In this document: one piece after another, positions 45,985-54,447 of the stretch
Layout: every line of letters starts with the position of its first letter
Numbering within the stretch: position 1 is the first letter of the stretch
Made by a program: the position numbers and the translations under genes
The notes under the pieces: generated by a model
The model's database searches: none
Told to the model about the DNA's origin: nothing
What the model saw: the letters and a program-made list of their open reading frames with translations, nothing else
From: CAVXYG01 sp963706835
GTDB taxonomy: Bacteria; Actinomycetota; Actinomycetes; S36-B12; GCA-2699445
NCBI GenBank assembly: GCA_963706835.1
Contig: CAVPOB010000016.1
Span: forward strand, 354,773-418,772
Direction: 5' to 3'
Length of the DNA: 64,000 nt

Positions 45985-47463
45985 CTACTTCACCCGGACG
46001 ATCTCGCCGTCCTTCAACTGCTGTCGGTACTCGGTGATCTCCTTCTTGACGACCTTCGCCAGCAGGTACAGCCCCAGCACGTTGGGGATGGCCATCAGGA
46101 AGATCATCGAGTCGGAGATGCCGATCACCGGGCCGAGGGCCAGCGAAGAGCCGATCACGACGAAGATGCAGAACACCAACTTGAAGATGTTCTCCGCCGC
46201 CACGCTGTCGCCTGCCAGGTACCGCGTTGCCTTCATGCCGTAGTAGCTCCACGAGATCATCGTGGAGAAGGCGAACAGCACGACCGCGACCGCCAACACG
46301 TTCGGGAACCATGGCAGCACCGACTCGAAGGCGCGCGAGGTGAGGGTCACCCCGCCCAGCTCAGTGGCATCCGGATCCGCCCATGCACCGCTGATGACGA
46401 TCGTCAGCGCGGTCATCGTGCAGATCACGATGGTGTCGATGAACGGCTCGAGCAGCGCCACGTGACCCTCGGTGGCGGGCCGCTTGGTCCGCACCGCTGA
46501 GTGCGCGATCGCGGCCGAGCCGATGCCTGCCTCGTTGGAGAAGGCCGCGCGTTGGAAGCCCACGATCAGCACACCGAGCACGCCGCCCACTGCGGCCGGC
46601 GGTGCAAAGGCCCCTTCGAAGATCTCGACGAAGGCGGACGGCACGTCGCCGATGTTGCCGACGATGACGACGAGACAGGCCGCCACGTAGATCACGGCCA
46701 TCGCCGGCACCAGCTTCTCCGTGACCCGGGCGATGCTCTTGATCCCGCCGATGATGACCAGGCCCACCGCCACGGCGAAGATGAGCCCGATCAGCCAGCG
46801 CAGGTCGACGAATGCGCTGTCTTCGCCGCCGGTCACATTGATGATCTGCTGGGTCGCCTGATTGGCCTGGAACATGTTGCCGCCGCCCAGCGCCCCGCCG
46901 ATGCAGAAGATCGCGAAGAAGATGGCCAGGACGCGACCCAGTCCGGCCTTGCCCTGTGCCTGCAGCCCGCGGCTGAGGTAGTACATCGGCCCGCCGGACA
47001 CCGAGCCGTCGGGGTTCTCCTTGCGGAACTTCACCCCGAGCGTGCACTCGGCCATCTTGGAGGACATGCCGAGGAAGCCCGCCAGCGCCATCCAGAACGT
47101 GGCGCCGGGCCCGCCAACGGCGATCGCGACCGCGACGCCTGCGATGTTGCCCAGGCCGACCGTCCCGGAGACCGCCGTAGCCAGCGCCTGGAAGTGCGAG
47201 ACCTCGCCGGCGTCCTCGGGGTTGGAGTAGCGGCCGCGCACGAGGTCGATGGCGTGCTTGAACCCACGGATGCTCATGAACCCGAGGTAGAACGTGAAGA
47301 AGACGGCTGCGGCGATCAGCCAGACGACGATGATGCGCACCTGGGTGTCCCCGACCGGGATGCCGTAGAACACCACCTCGGTGATGCGGTCGGCGATGGG
47401 GCCAAGGGTCTCCTGGATCTGCTCGTCGAGGCTCGAGTCCTGGGTCTGCACGGGGGCGATCAT
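45985..47463 (-). CDS. Sodium:alanine/glycine symporter (AGCS family)
   Basis: A 492-residue Na+-coupled amino acid importer with about ten membrane segments. Family signatures are visible: SGTVGLGNIAGVAVAIAVGGPGATFWM, GGPMYYLSRGL, and the later AAFSNEAGIGSAAIAH. The amino acid (alanine or glycine) is from family knowledge. ATG 47463 overlaps the stop of the upstream universal stress gene. Confidence 0.95.
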   Translation of the reverse strand: MIAPVQTQDSSLDEQIQETLGPIADRITEVVFYGIPVGDTQVRIIVVWLIAAAVFFTFYLGFMSIRGFKHAIDLVRGRYSNPEDAGEVSHFQALATAVSGTVGLGNIAGVAVAIAVGGPGATFWMALAGFLGMSSKMAECTLGVKFRKENPDGSVSGGPMYYLSRGLQAQGKAGLGRVLAIFFAIFCIGGALGGGNMFQANQATQQIINVTGGEDSAFVDLRWLIGLIFAVAVGLVIIGGIKSIARVTEKLVPAMAVIYVAACLVVIVGNIGDVPSAFVEIFEGAFAPPAAVGGVLGVLIVGFQRAAFSNEAGIGSAAIAHSAVRTKRPATEGHVALLEPFIDTIVICTMTALTIVISGAWADPDATELGGVTLTSRAFESVLPWFPNVLAVAVVLFAFSTMISWSYYGMKATRYLAGDSVAAENIFKLVFCIFVVIGSSLALGPVIGISDSMIFLMAIPNVLGLYLLAKVVKKEITEYRQQLKDGEIVRVK

Positions 47464-47897
47464 GGGACCACCACCACGGGGACCGGTGCGGTCTGCACCA
47501 GGTGCGAGGGAAGTCCGCCGAACATCCGCTGGCGAAGGCCGGTGTCGCCGGTCCGGCCCACGATGAGCAGTCGGGCCGACTCCTTCTTGGCGATGTCCTC
47601 CAGCACTTCCACCGGATCGCCATGCCGCACCAGCACGTCGGCCGTGCCGCCGTTCTCCTCGGCGACCTGGCGCATGGGCTGCAGCACCTGCTCCTCAGCC
47701 GCCTTGGTCTCCGCTTCGTTCTTCGCGTGGCGCTCCTCGTTCTCCTGCGGCGTGTTGAACGAGAACGGCGACCACGGCACGACGTGGACGAGCAGCATGG
47801 ACGCTGCCAGATTGGTGGACTGCAGCCGACATGCGATCTCGACGGCGCGCTTGCTGGCCTCGCTGGTATCGACCCCCACCACGATGTCGTAGGGCAT
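47460..47897 (-). CDS. Universal stress protein (UspA family)
   Basis: A 145-residue cytoplasmic protein with the Usp fold. The start VVGVDTSEASKRAVEIA is typical, and ATP-binding G-2x-G-9x-G(S/T) is recognisable as VGRTGDTGLRQRMFGGLPS although altered (no S/T after the last Gly). ATG 47897 has GGAGG upstream. Translationally coupled to the symporter by an ATGA overlap, so it may regulate it. Confidence 0.9.
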   Translation of the reverse strand: MPYDIVVGVDTSEASKRAVEIACRLQSTNLAASMLLVHVVPWSPFSFNTPQENEERHAKNEAETKAAEEQVLQPMRQVAEENGGTADVLVRHGDPVEVLEDIAKKESARLLIVGRTGDTGLRQRMFGGLPSHLVQTAPVPVVVVP

Positions 47898-48052
47898 AGT
47901 GCCTCCTCCCTCACCTGAGATTTGGAAGGTAGCAGCGTGGCCAGGCGCCCTATGGGAGATCGGGCAGGTGCCGAGCAGATTCTTGTCAGGCGCGCGGATG
48001 CCGCGTGTGTCGGCGCCGGGTTGGTCGAGCCGAGCGGCAGCGCAAGCGCGAG

Positions 48053-48877
48053 CTAGGACGAGGCCCGCTCGGCGGTGGCGTCGCCGGCCATCATCTTGGC
48101 CATCTGGCGCTGCACCGTGCGCACGGCCAGGCGGGGTGCGATCGTCATGGCGACGCTCATCATGCGAGCATCACGGCCGACCAGGATCCGCCACTTGTCG
48201 CGTTCGATGCCGTCCAGCATGATCCTCGCGGCGACATCCGCCGGCGTGACCGGGTAGCGGGAGCCGGCCTGGGCTTGGCCGACGGACGCGCCGGAGTTCA
48301 CGGCGATGTTGGTGGCGACCCCGCCCGGCATGATGACCGAAACACTGACGCCGGTGCCCTGGAGTTCGGCCCAGAGCCCTTCGGTCAGGAGTTTCACCGC
48401 CGCCTTGCTCGCCCCGTACACGCTTTGGCCGGGGAAGGGGAAGAAGCCGCCCATGCTGGACACGTTGGCGATGTGCGCCTCCGGGCGCTGCAGCAGCAAC
48501 GGCAGGAAGGTCTTGACCATCTGCAGCGTGCCCATGATGTTGATGTCAAGGACCCTCTCGATGGTGTCGTAGTCGAGGTCCTGCACCTGCACCATCGGTT
48601 GCATGATCCCGGCGTTGTTGATGAGGCCGTCGACATGATCGTGATGCGCCACGACCTCCTCGGGCAGGGACTCCACGGCGGAGCGGTCGGTGATGTCGAC
48701 GACATGGGCGGAGAGCCGATCACCCGCGGCGGCCAGCGCTGCGGTCTCCTGCAAGGTCTGCTGCCGCAGGTCGACTGCGGCTACGCGGGCGCCGCGGTCG
48801 ATGAGGTGCAGGACCAGTTGGCGGCCGATGCCGCTGCCGGCTCCGGTGACGACCCAGGTCTTTCCAGCGGCTTTCAT
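48053..48877 (-). CDS. Short-chain dehydrogenase/reductase
   Basis: A 274-residue classical SDR: TGAGSGIG nucleotide-binding motif (about 11-18), NNAG, catalytic Ser in NVSSMGG, and YGASK (Tyr/Lys). Asp after strand 2 (AAVDLRQQ) suggests NAD+ preference. The Ala/Ser-rich C-terminus is atypical but in frame. The substrate is unknown. Confidence 0.92.
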   Translation of the reverse strand: MKAAGKTWVVTGAGSGIGRQLVLHLIDRGARVAAVDLRQQTLQETAALAAAGDRLSAHVVDITDRSAVESLPEEVVAHHDHVDGLINNAGIMQPMVQVQDLDYDTIERVLDINIMGTLQMVKTFLPLLLQRPEAHIANVSSMGGFFPFPGQSVYGASKAAVKLLTEGLWAELQGTGVSVSVIMPGGVATNIAVNSGASVGQAQAGSRYPVTPADVAARIMLDGIERDKWRILVGRDARMMSVAMTIAPRLAVRTVQRQMAKMMAGDATAERASS

Positions 48878-48918
48878 CGAGTCCTCCGTTCGGTTGGGCT
48901 CGCCACCACACTAGGAGG

Positions 48919-49569
48919 GTGGGCGGCACGTTGATCGGTCCGAACGCCACCGCTCGGCTGCGGTGGCGACGACTCGTGGGTACCGACCTGCCCGAACTGA
49001 CGTCGCTGCACACCGATCGCGCGGTGATGCGGTGGATCGGCGATCCGGAGCCGGGCGAGCAGGTGGCCGCGGCGCTGCAGCGATGGTCGCAGCCGGCCGA
49101 TCCGAGGTTCGGCGTCTGGGCTGCGGAGTCGGGCGGGGGCCGGTTCGTCGGGTGGTTCTCGCTGGAGGTACGGCAGCCGGCAACGGGGGTGCTCGGGTAT
49201 CGGCTGCACCGCTGGGCGTGGGGCCGGGGACTGGCGACGGAAGGGTGCCGAGCGATGCTGGGCTGGGCCTTCACAGGCGCCGACCTGGCGCGTGTCGTCG
49301 CGCAGACCTACGAGGACAACCTCGCCTCGCGCCGGGTGATGGAGAAGCTCGGGATGCGACTTCTGGCGCGGTTCCGGCTCGATACGGAGGCACTGGGCGG
49401 CCAGCCGGAATGGCCCGGGGACGAGGTGGCCTACGCGATTGGCGCGGTGCAGTGGTTCGACGCCGGAGCTGCTCCGGCTCGGGAATCGTCCATGCTGCGG
49501 CTCGGATCGCAGCAGAGCCGGGAGGGAAACGCCCACCGACCCGCAGATCCGGGTGCATCGAGTGAGTAG
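48919..49569 (+). CDS. GNAT-family N-acetyltransferase (RimJ/RimL type)
   Basis: A 216-residue acetyltransferase. RLRWRRLVGTDLPEL starts the fold, and acetyl-CoA binding is expected at WAWGRGLATEGCRAMLGWAF (Q/RxxGxG/A). YEDNLASRRVMEKLGM completes the motif. The RimJ/RimL-like group acetylates protein N-termini or small molecules. The final 35 residues are low complexity. Start ATG/GTG at 48919. Confidence 0.85.
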   Translation: MGGTLIGPNATARLRWRRLVGTDLPELTSLHTDRAVMRWIGDPEPGEQVAAALQRWSQPADPRFGVWAAESGGGRFVGWFSLEVRQPATGVLGYRLHRWAWGRGLATEGCRAMLGWAFTGADLARVVAQTYEDNLASRRVMEKLGMRLLARFRLDTEALGGQPEWPGDEVAYAIGAVQWFDAGAAPARESSMLRLGSQQSREGNAHRPADPGASSE

Positions 49570-49579
49570 GGTTGCTGGC

Positions 49580-49984
49580 ATGAAGAGGACCCGGACCATC
49601 CCGCTGATCGCGGCCGCCGCATTGGTCGTACCGACGCTGGGCGCGTGCTCCAGTGATGCGGGCTACTGCAACCAGATCGACGAGGCCCAAGCGGCCTTCG
49701 ACGAGATGCGGGGCACAAGCATCCTCACCGAGGGCACCGACACGCTGGAGGAGCGCTACGACGCGTTCGAGAACGAGGTCGAGGGGCTGATCGACGCGGC
49801 GGGCGACGAGTTCGCGGAGGAGAGCGCTGCGGTCGAGGCATCGCTGGACCAGGTCAACGCCGCCATCCAATCCGCTGCGAACCTCGATCTCGGGACTGCC
49901 GCCGCCGAGATCGGCCCCGCCTTGGACTCGCTGGTGACGTCGAGCCAGGAGCTGTTCAACGCGGTCACCAACGCCTGCAACTAG
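49580..49984 (+). CDS. Small secreted lipoprotein
   Basis: A 134-residue protein with signal peptide and lipobox TLGAC (Cys about 23). The mature part is acidic and helical, with Cys near both ends of the domain (GYCNQIDEA and TNACN) that could form a disulphide. I do not recognise the family. It starts at ATG 49580, 11 bp after the GNAT gene. The stop overlaps the convergent gene. Confidence 0.8.
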   Translation: MKRTRTIPLIAAAALVVPTLGACSSDAGYCNQIDEAQAAFDEMRGTSILTEGTDTLEERYDAFENEVEGLIDAAGDEFAEESAAVEASLDQVNAAIQSAANLDLGTAAAEIGPALDSLVTSSQELFNAVTNACN

Positions 49985-50351
49985 CGCGCGAGGGACCGAC
50001 CAGGCGCGGCGCCGCACCATAGTGACTGCATGACGCTTCCGTCGAGCACGGACGTCACATCACATTCGCCGAGCCAGGCGTCGAAGGCATCGAGATCGTT
50101 CCATTCACCGCGCCGCGCGAGATGGTCGTCGAGTCCGGCGTGCCGTGCGTCGACCTCGTTGAGGACGAACGTGACCCTTCCGTCCTCACCCGTGGACTTC
50201 GCTACGTGGTCATGCAGGAGTTCCTTGTCCCCGCTGCGGTAGTGGGAGACCCTCATCATCGCGGCGTGTGAGGCGAAGATGCGGTCGCCTCGGCCTCGAG
50301 CGCTGCCGGTGAGGTGATGACGAAGGTCAGCATGGCCCCGTTCGGCCTCAT
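49981..50351 (-). pseudogene. Dimeric alpha/beta-barrel (ABM-like) monooxygenase family protein, one frameshift
   Basis: The N-terminal MLTFVITSPAALEAEAT and the downstream IFASHAAMMRVSHYRSGDKE lie in neighbouring frames that join near 50290-50297, so one gene with an indel explains both. The whole reads as a 115-125 residue ABM/EthD-like dimeric barrel: strand, helix with ASHAAMMRVSHY, FVLNEVDARHAGLDDHLAR, and a final DVTSVLDGSVMQSLW strand. Family members act as small oxygenases or are unassigned. Starts at 50333, 50351 and 50363 are all possible. Confidence 0.6.
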
Positions 50352-50527
50352 CGCCGCTCCCATCCCGACGGCGCGTCCGACGCGCCGCCCGCCGTCGTAT
50401 CGCTTTTCGAGCGTACGGCCGAAGCAGTGTCGCTCGCGCGCGCCGGACGCGGTCTCGGGGCCAGCGTCGCTGCGTCGGGTGCCCGATCAGCTGCCTCGCA
50501 GAGGCAAGCGGCGAGTGTCTGTCGCGC

Positions 50528-51862
50528 TCACCGCGCCTCGGCGGCGTTGCCAGCCCGCGCCTCGGCGGCGTTGCCAGCCCGCGCTGCTGCGTGCGCGGCG
50601 GCCAGCATCGCGCGCAGGAACACCGAGTGCAGCGGGTCGACGGCCTTCTGGGCGGTCTGCGGCCGGCTGGCTACGAGCAGCGCCAGCGCCCGGGACACCG
50701 CGTGCGGACCGGCGCCGTCGAGGGTGTCCACAAGGAACTCGCCGAGCTTGCCGCGCTCGATCGCCATGGTCACCATGCGGTCGAAGGTGTTCTCCGGCGT
50801 GAAGACGCGAGCCTCGCGGGGGACCATCGAGTGCGCGCCCCAGCGGCAGGCGTCGTAGCAGACCCCGCATCCGAGGCATTTCTGCGGATCCACGATCGCC
50901 CAGTACTTGCGCAACCCCTTGCCCTCGTTGTCGATGATCGAGATCGCGTCGGCCGGGCAGGCCCGGTAGCACTTCTTGCAGCCGCGGCACATGTCCAAGT
51001 CGATCTGGGCCAGCCAGTTGGAGGAGACGATGGCGCCGGTGATGCCGTGGTGGCGGATGGCCTGCATCATCCCGCAGCAGCAGCCGCAGCAATTGCACAT
51101 GTAGCTGATGCCGTGCTTGACGTTGTCCGCGGTCTGGGCCAGACCGGCGTCCTTGGCCATCTGCAGGATGTCCAGCCCCTCTTCATTGCTGATCGGCTCG
51201 GCGATCCCGGCCTTCGACAGGGCACGCGCGGCACCGCCGAAGGTCAGGCAGGTGCGGGTCGGGGCGCCGCACGCCGTGCCCTCCAGGGCGGCATGCGTGC
51301 GGCATGGGCACTCCGAGACGGCAACGGCGTCGGCCTCGGACACGATGTGCGTGGCCAGCTCCCAGTCCAGCACCTCGACCTGAGGATCCTCCGGCAGGGC
51401 CTCCTCCCGGACCAGCGAACGGCCAATCTGAGTGTTGCCGGCGAAGACCGCGTGGGCGAAGTCATCGTCGCCGTACATGTACTCCTGGAACAAGTCGGCC
51501 AGGTGCTCCATCGGCGCGTCCTCGCGCACCCGCATGAACGTGAACTCGAAGAACCCGATCACCACCGGGGCCAGCAGCACCCGTCGCTCCCCGTCGTGCT
51601 CCAGGTCCATCACCAGGCCCTTGCGCGCCATCTCGGTGATCTTCGGATCCAGGTCGGCGACCGGGATGCCGGTCCGCTTCGACAGCACCTTGACCGAGCA
51701 GATCGTCGGCATCCGCGCCGCGATGACGGCCTCCTCCTCGGTGAAGAGCAGACGCAGGATCTGTTGGAAGGCCGGCGAGTCCGGGGCGCCGGTCGGCATC
51801 CGGTCCAGCCGCTCCTGCAAGCGGCGGTAGGCGAGATCCGGGTTCGCCAACGTGTGGCCCAT
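50528..51862 (-). CDS. Winged-helix protein with two 4Fe-4S ferredoxin clusters
   Basis: A 444-residue cytoplasmic protein. Residues about 1-110 look like a winged-helix domain (VLSKRTGIPVADLDPKITEM, ARKGLVMDLEHDGERRVLL). Then come a CPCR..C..C Cys set (about 190-215), a CNCCGCCCGM Cys cluster (about 265-275), and two 4Fe-4S motifs: CRGCKKCYRACP and CLGCGVCYDAC. It may use iron-sulphur centres for electron transfer or sensing. The C-terminus has a perfect 24-bp tandem repeat (50533-50580) encoding AGNAAEAR twice. The FAD gene is 92 bp upstream in the same direction. ATG 51862 after GGAGG. Confidence 0.85.
   Translation of the reverse strand: MGHTLANPDLAYRRLQERLDRMPTGAPDSPAFQQILRLLFTEEEAVIAARMPTICSVKVLSKRTGIPVADLDPKITEMARKGLVMDLEHDGERRVLLAPVVIGFFEFTFMRVREDAPMEHLADLFQEYMYGDDDFAHAVFAGNTQIGRSLVREEALPEDPQVEVLDWELATHIVSEADAVAVSECPCRTHAALEGTACGAPTRTCLTFGGAARALSKAGIAEPISNEEGLDILQMAKDAGLAQTADNVKHGISYMCNCCGCCCGMMQAIRHHGITGAIVSSNWLAQIDLDMCRGCKKCYRACPADAISIIDNEGKGLRKYWAIVDPQKCLGCGVCYDACRWGAHSMVPREARVFTPENTFDRMVTMAIERGKLGEFLVDTLDGAGPHAVSRALALLVASRPQTAQKAVDPLHSVFLRAMLAAAHAAARAGNAAEARAGNAAEAR
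50533..50580 (-). repeat. Perfect 24-bp in-frame tandem duplication
   Basis: Two identical 24-bp copies in the last codons of the ferredoxin-like gene add eight residues without changing frame. Confidence 0.9.
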
Positions 51863-51953
51863 CGGGTACCTCCTCGGATGCTTGCTCCCATCCAACGCCG
51901 GCGTGGCGCCAGGGCTCAGTCGACCGCGCGCCGCCAGCGCTCAGGGCCGAAGG

Positions 51954-53245
51954 TCACACCGCGACCGGCGCGTCCTTCCCGGCCGGCGCCGCCGGGAAGC
52001 AGCGGCCCACCAGGTCGCGGGAGTAGCGGGCGCATTGCTCGACGGTCGCGAAGGACATGATCTCGCCGGCGTAGTACGTATGACGGGTGCCTTGCAGCCC
52101 CTCCAACTCGTCGTAGTACCCGGCGGCCATCGTCTCGGGCGTGACGTGCGGGAAGTACCGCCAGGTGCGCGTCAGCACGACCTCCTCGAGTTCGGCGCCC
52201 AACTGCTGGAAGTCGGCGGCGCAGGTGCGCTCGATACCCTCCTCGGACATGGTCCCGTCACTGAGGACGTAGACCGTGCACAGCGGATCGTCGCCGCCGC
52301 GGTGGGCCCAGAGCAGCGCGTGCCCGAACCTGCGCTGGAGGAAATTCGCGGGGATCACTCCGCTGCCCTCCGGAAGGCCGCTGAGCCGGCACAGCAGCAC
52401 GCGGTAGTCATAGGTGCGGATCGCCGAGAACAGCCGCTGTTCGGCGGGACTGGCGTCGAGGAAGTCCAGTGCTTGGTCCAGCGGGCTTGCCACGATCAGG
52501 GCATCGAACTCCAGGTCGCCCCGGTCGGTCTCGACGCGCACCGTGTCCGACCTGGTGCACGCGGCTCACGGTCGTTGCTGTGCGCACGTCGTACTGCTCG
52601 GCGAGGCGCGACCAGACCGACTCGACCCCGTCGGGCCACGCGAAGCGTCGGGCGCCGGAGTGCAGCGCCTCGATCATGTGCACGTCGACGTACTTCATCA
52701 CATAGGCCGTGGGGATCTCGTCGAACCAGCCATAGCCGAAACGCGGTGAACGGCGTGGCGAAGGCCCGGGGCAGCGAGTCGAGGCCGTGCTGGCGGGCGA
52801 AGTGCGCGAACGGCTGGCTGAGCTCCGGCGGCAGGTCGGACAGGCCGGGATCGTTGATGTGCCGGAAGCGCACTCGGGTGTCCCAGAGGTACGGCACCAG
52901 GATCTGCCAGACCAGGCGCGGCACCCGGTACCAAGGGAACAGTTCCAGCGTCTGGCCGTCCGGCTGGTAGTAGTGGAACGGCCCGAGCGGCCCGCCCTCG
53001 ACACCGGCGGCCGCCATGAGTTCCAGCGTCGCCGCGTAGTCGCGGTGGGCCATCAATGCCCCCATCTCGTACACCCGGCCATCGACGGTCACCGAGCAGC
53101 ACTTGCCGCCCACGCGCGGCTCCCGCTCCAGGACGGTGACCCGCTCGTAGCCAGCTAGCCGCAGATAGTGAGCCGCCGACAAGCCCGAGACGCCGGCTCC
53201 GATGATCCCGATGCGCAGATCGGTCCTGGTGTTGTGCAGTTCCAT
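51954..53245 (-). pseudogene. FAD-dependent amine oxidase/desaturase-like protein, two frameshifts
   Basis: A flavoprotein of about 430 residues. The N-terminal dinucleotide motif is GIIGAGVSGLSAAHYLRLAG, followed by VLEREPRVGGKCCSV and the YEMGALM loop, as in NAD(P)-binding amine oxidase-like proteins. The frame changes near 52735-52745 (TPFTAF to FGYGWFDEIP) and near 52545-52560 (SRVHQ to VRVETDRGDLEFD). The C-terminal YYAGEIMSFATVEQ is the family end. Start ATG 53245 (GTG 53251 also in frame). Together with the downstream ferredoxin-like protein it could form an oxidoreductase pair. Confidence 0.8.
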
Positions 53246-53443
53246 CGTCACGCCCCCTGCCTCTGTCCGCTGGCCGGGCACCCCGGTCAGCCCCGTTTCA
53301 GCCTAGGGATCAGGGGCGAGGCTGCCGGGGGAAGAACGTCCCGACATCGAACCGCTTCGTGGGCGGGTCGCGGATCTCGTGTTCCCTGGCCGCGGGCTTG
53401 TCGGCTTCGGGGCAGCCCCAGCCCTCTGCGCCGACGGTACGTT
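53246..53443. other. Upstream region of the FAD gene, no gene seen
   Basis: No gene is visible in these 198 bp, which separate the FAD gene from repeat locus D. It should hold the promoter of the minus-strand gene. Confidence 0.4.
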
Positions 53444-53668
53444 TGCACCCGGTTCGGGGGTTTGCACCCGCCGCGGTGGCGGAACGTCCGGCATGCAAGC
53501 CGGGTTTGCACCCGGTTCGGGGGTTTGCACCCGAATCGGGGGCGGAACCGGCCGAATCGGGCTCCTCAGCCACCGTCGCGGGTGCAAACCCCCGAACCGG
53601 GTGCACGGTTGCCGCTTCGAGGGTGCCCTCAGCCACCGTCGCGGGTGCAAACCCCCGCAACGGGTGCA
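53444..53668. repeat. Mirror-symmetric hairpin repeat, locus D
   Basis: Four direct monomers with loops GTT, CCG, GTT and AAT, then four inverted monomers (loops read on the minus strand: CGA, GTT, CGA and TTG). The inner flanks GCTCCTCAGCCACC and CCCTCAGCCACC repeat in the right half. It lies between divergent genes: the FAD gene and the ABC ATPase remnant. Same architecture as loci A-C. Confidence 0.9.
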
Positions 53669-53847
53669 CGGTTGCCGCACCGGCAAGGCGTTGTCGGTCG
53701 TGCACCTGACCGCGCGACCGGCATCGGCCGGCCACGGGTCGCCGGTGCCGAGCGGACTGCCCGACCAGCAGCCGCCGACGTGATGCTCGTGCGGCCCGCC
53801 GCTAGGTGGGCCCAGATCGGTCCCCCACAGGGGAGGGAGGGCGCGTC

Positions 53848-54314
53848 GTGGACGCCGCAGACGTGGTCGTGCGCACGAGCGCGCTGTCGAAGACCTACGA
53901 CGGCACGAACGTCGTGGACGCCATCGACCTGGCAGTGCCGGCCAACTCCGTCTTCGGGTTCCTGGGGCCGAACGGGGCGGGCAAGACCACGACGATGAAG
54001 GTGCTGCTGGGCCTGATCCGGCCGACGTCGGGCTCCGGATCGATCTTCGGCCTCGACATCGCCACGCAGGCGAGAAGGTGCGGCGCCGGATCGGCTACCT
54101 GCCGCAGGAACCGCGGTTCTATCCGCACCTGATCGCGCGGGAGACTTTGCGCTTCGCGGCGGGCTTCTTCTTCTCCGGCCCGCCGGCCCGGATCGAGGGC
54201 CGAATCGAGGCGGCGCACCGAGCTGTAGCGGTGCCGGCGGTTCCGCCCGGCACGGTCGATCTGAAGCGAGAGCAAATGCGCCACCACGGGCACGGTGATC
54301 ACGGTCCGGATTGA
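53848..54314 (+). pseudogene. ABC transporter ATP-binding protein, truncated and frameshifted
   Basis: GTG 53848 after GGAGGGAG begins a DrrA/CcmA-type ATPase: LSKTYDGTNVVDAIDLAVP and Walker A GPNGAGKTTT. Near 54068-54078 the frame changes, and RRRIGYLPQEPRFYPHLIARET (Q-loop region) follows. After ...RIEAA (about 54213) similarity stops: signature motif, Walker B and switch His are all missing. So only about 120 of 300 residues remain, and no permease follows. This is a real remnant or an assembly break rather than just an indel. Confidence 0.8.
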
Positions 54315-54447
54315 TCTTGGTCACGAATGTGGAGGCGGATCGGGGAGGGGGAGGGCCTCACGCGGCATGGAGGCCGCTTGTGCGCTGCTGTGCCGCGGTG
54401 GCGGGCAAACCGCGGCACACGCCGGTGTCGGTGTCCCACCAGCCGCG

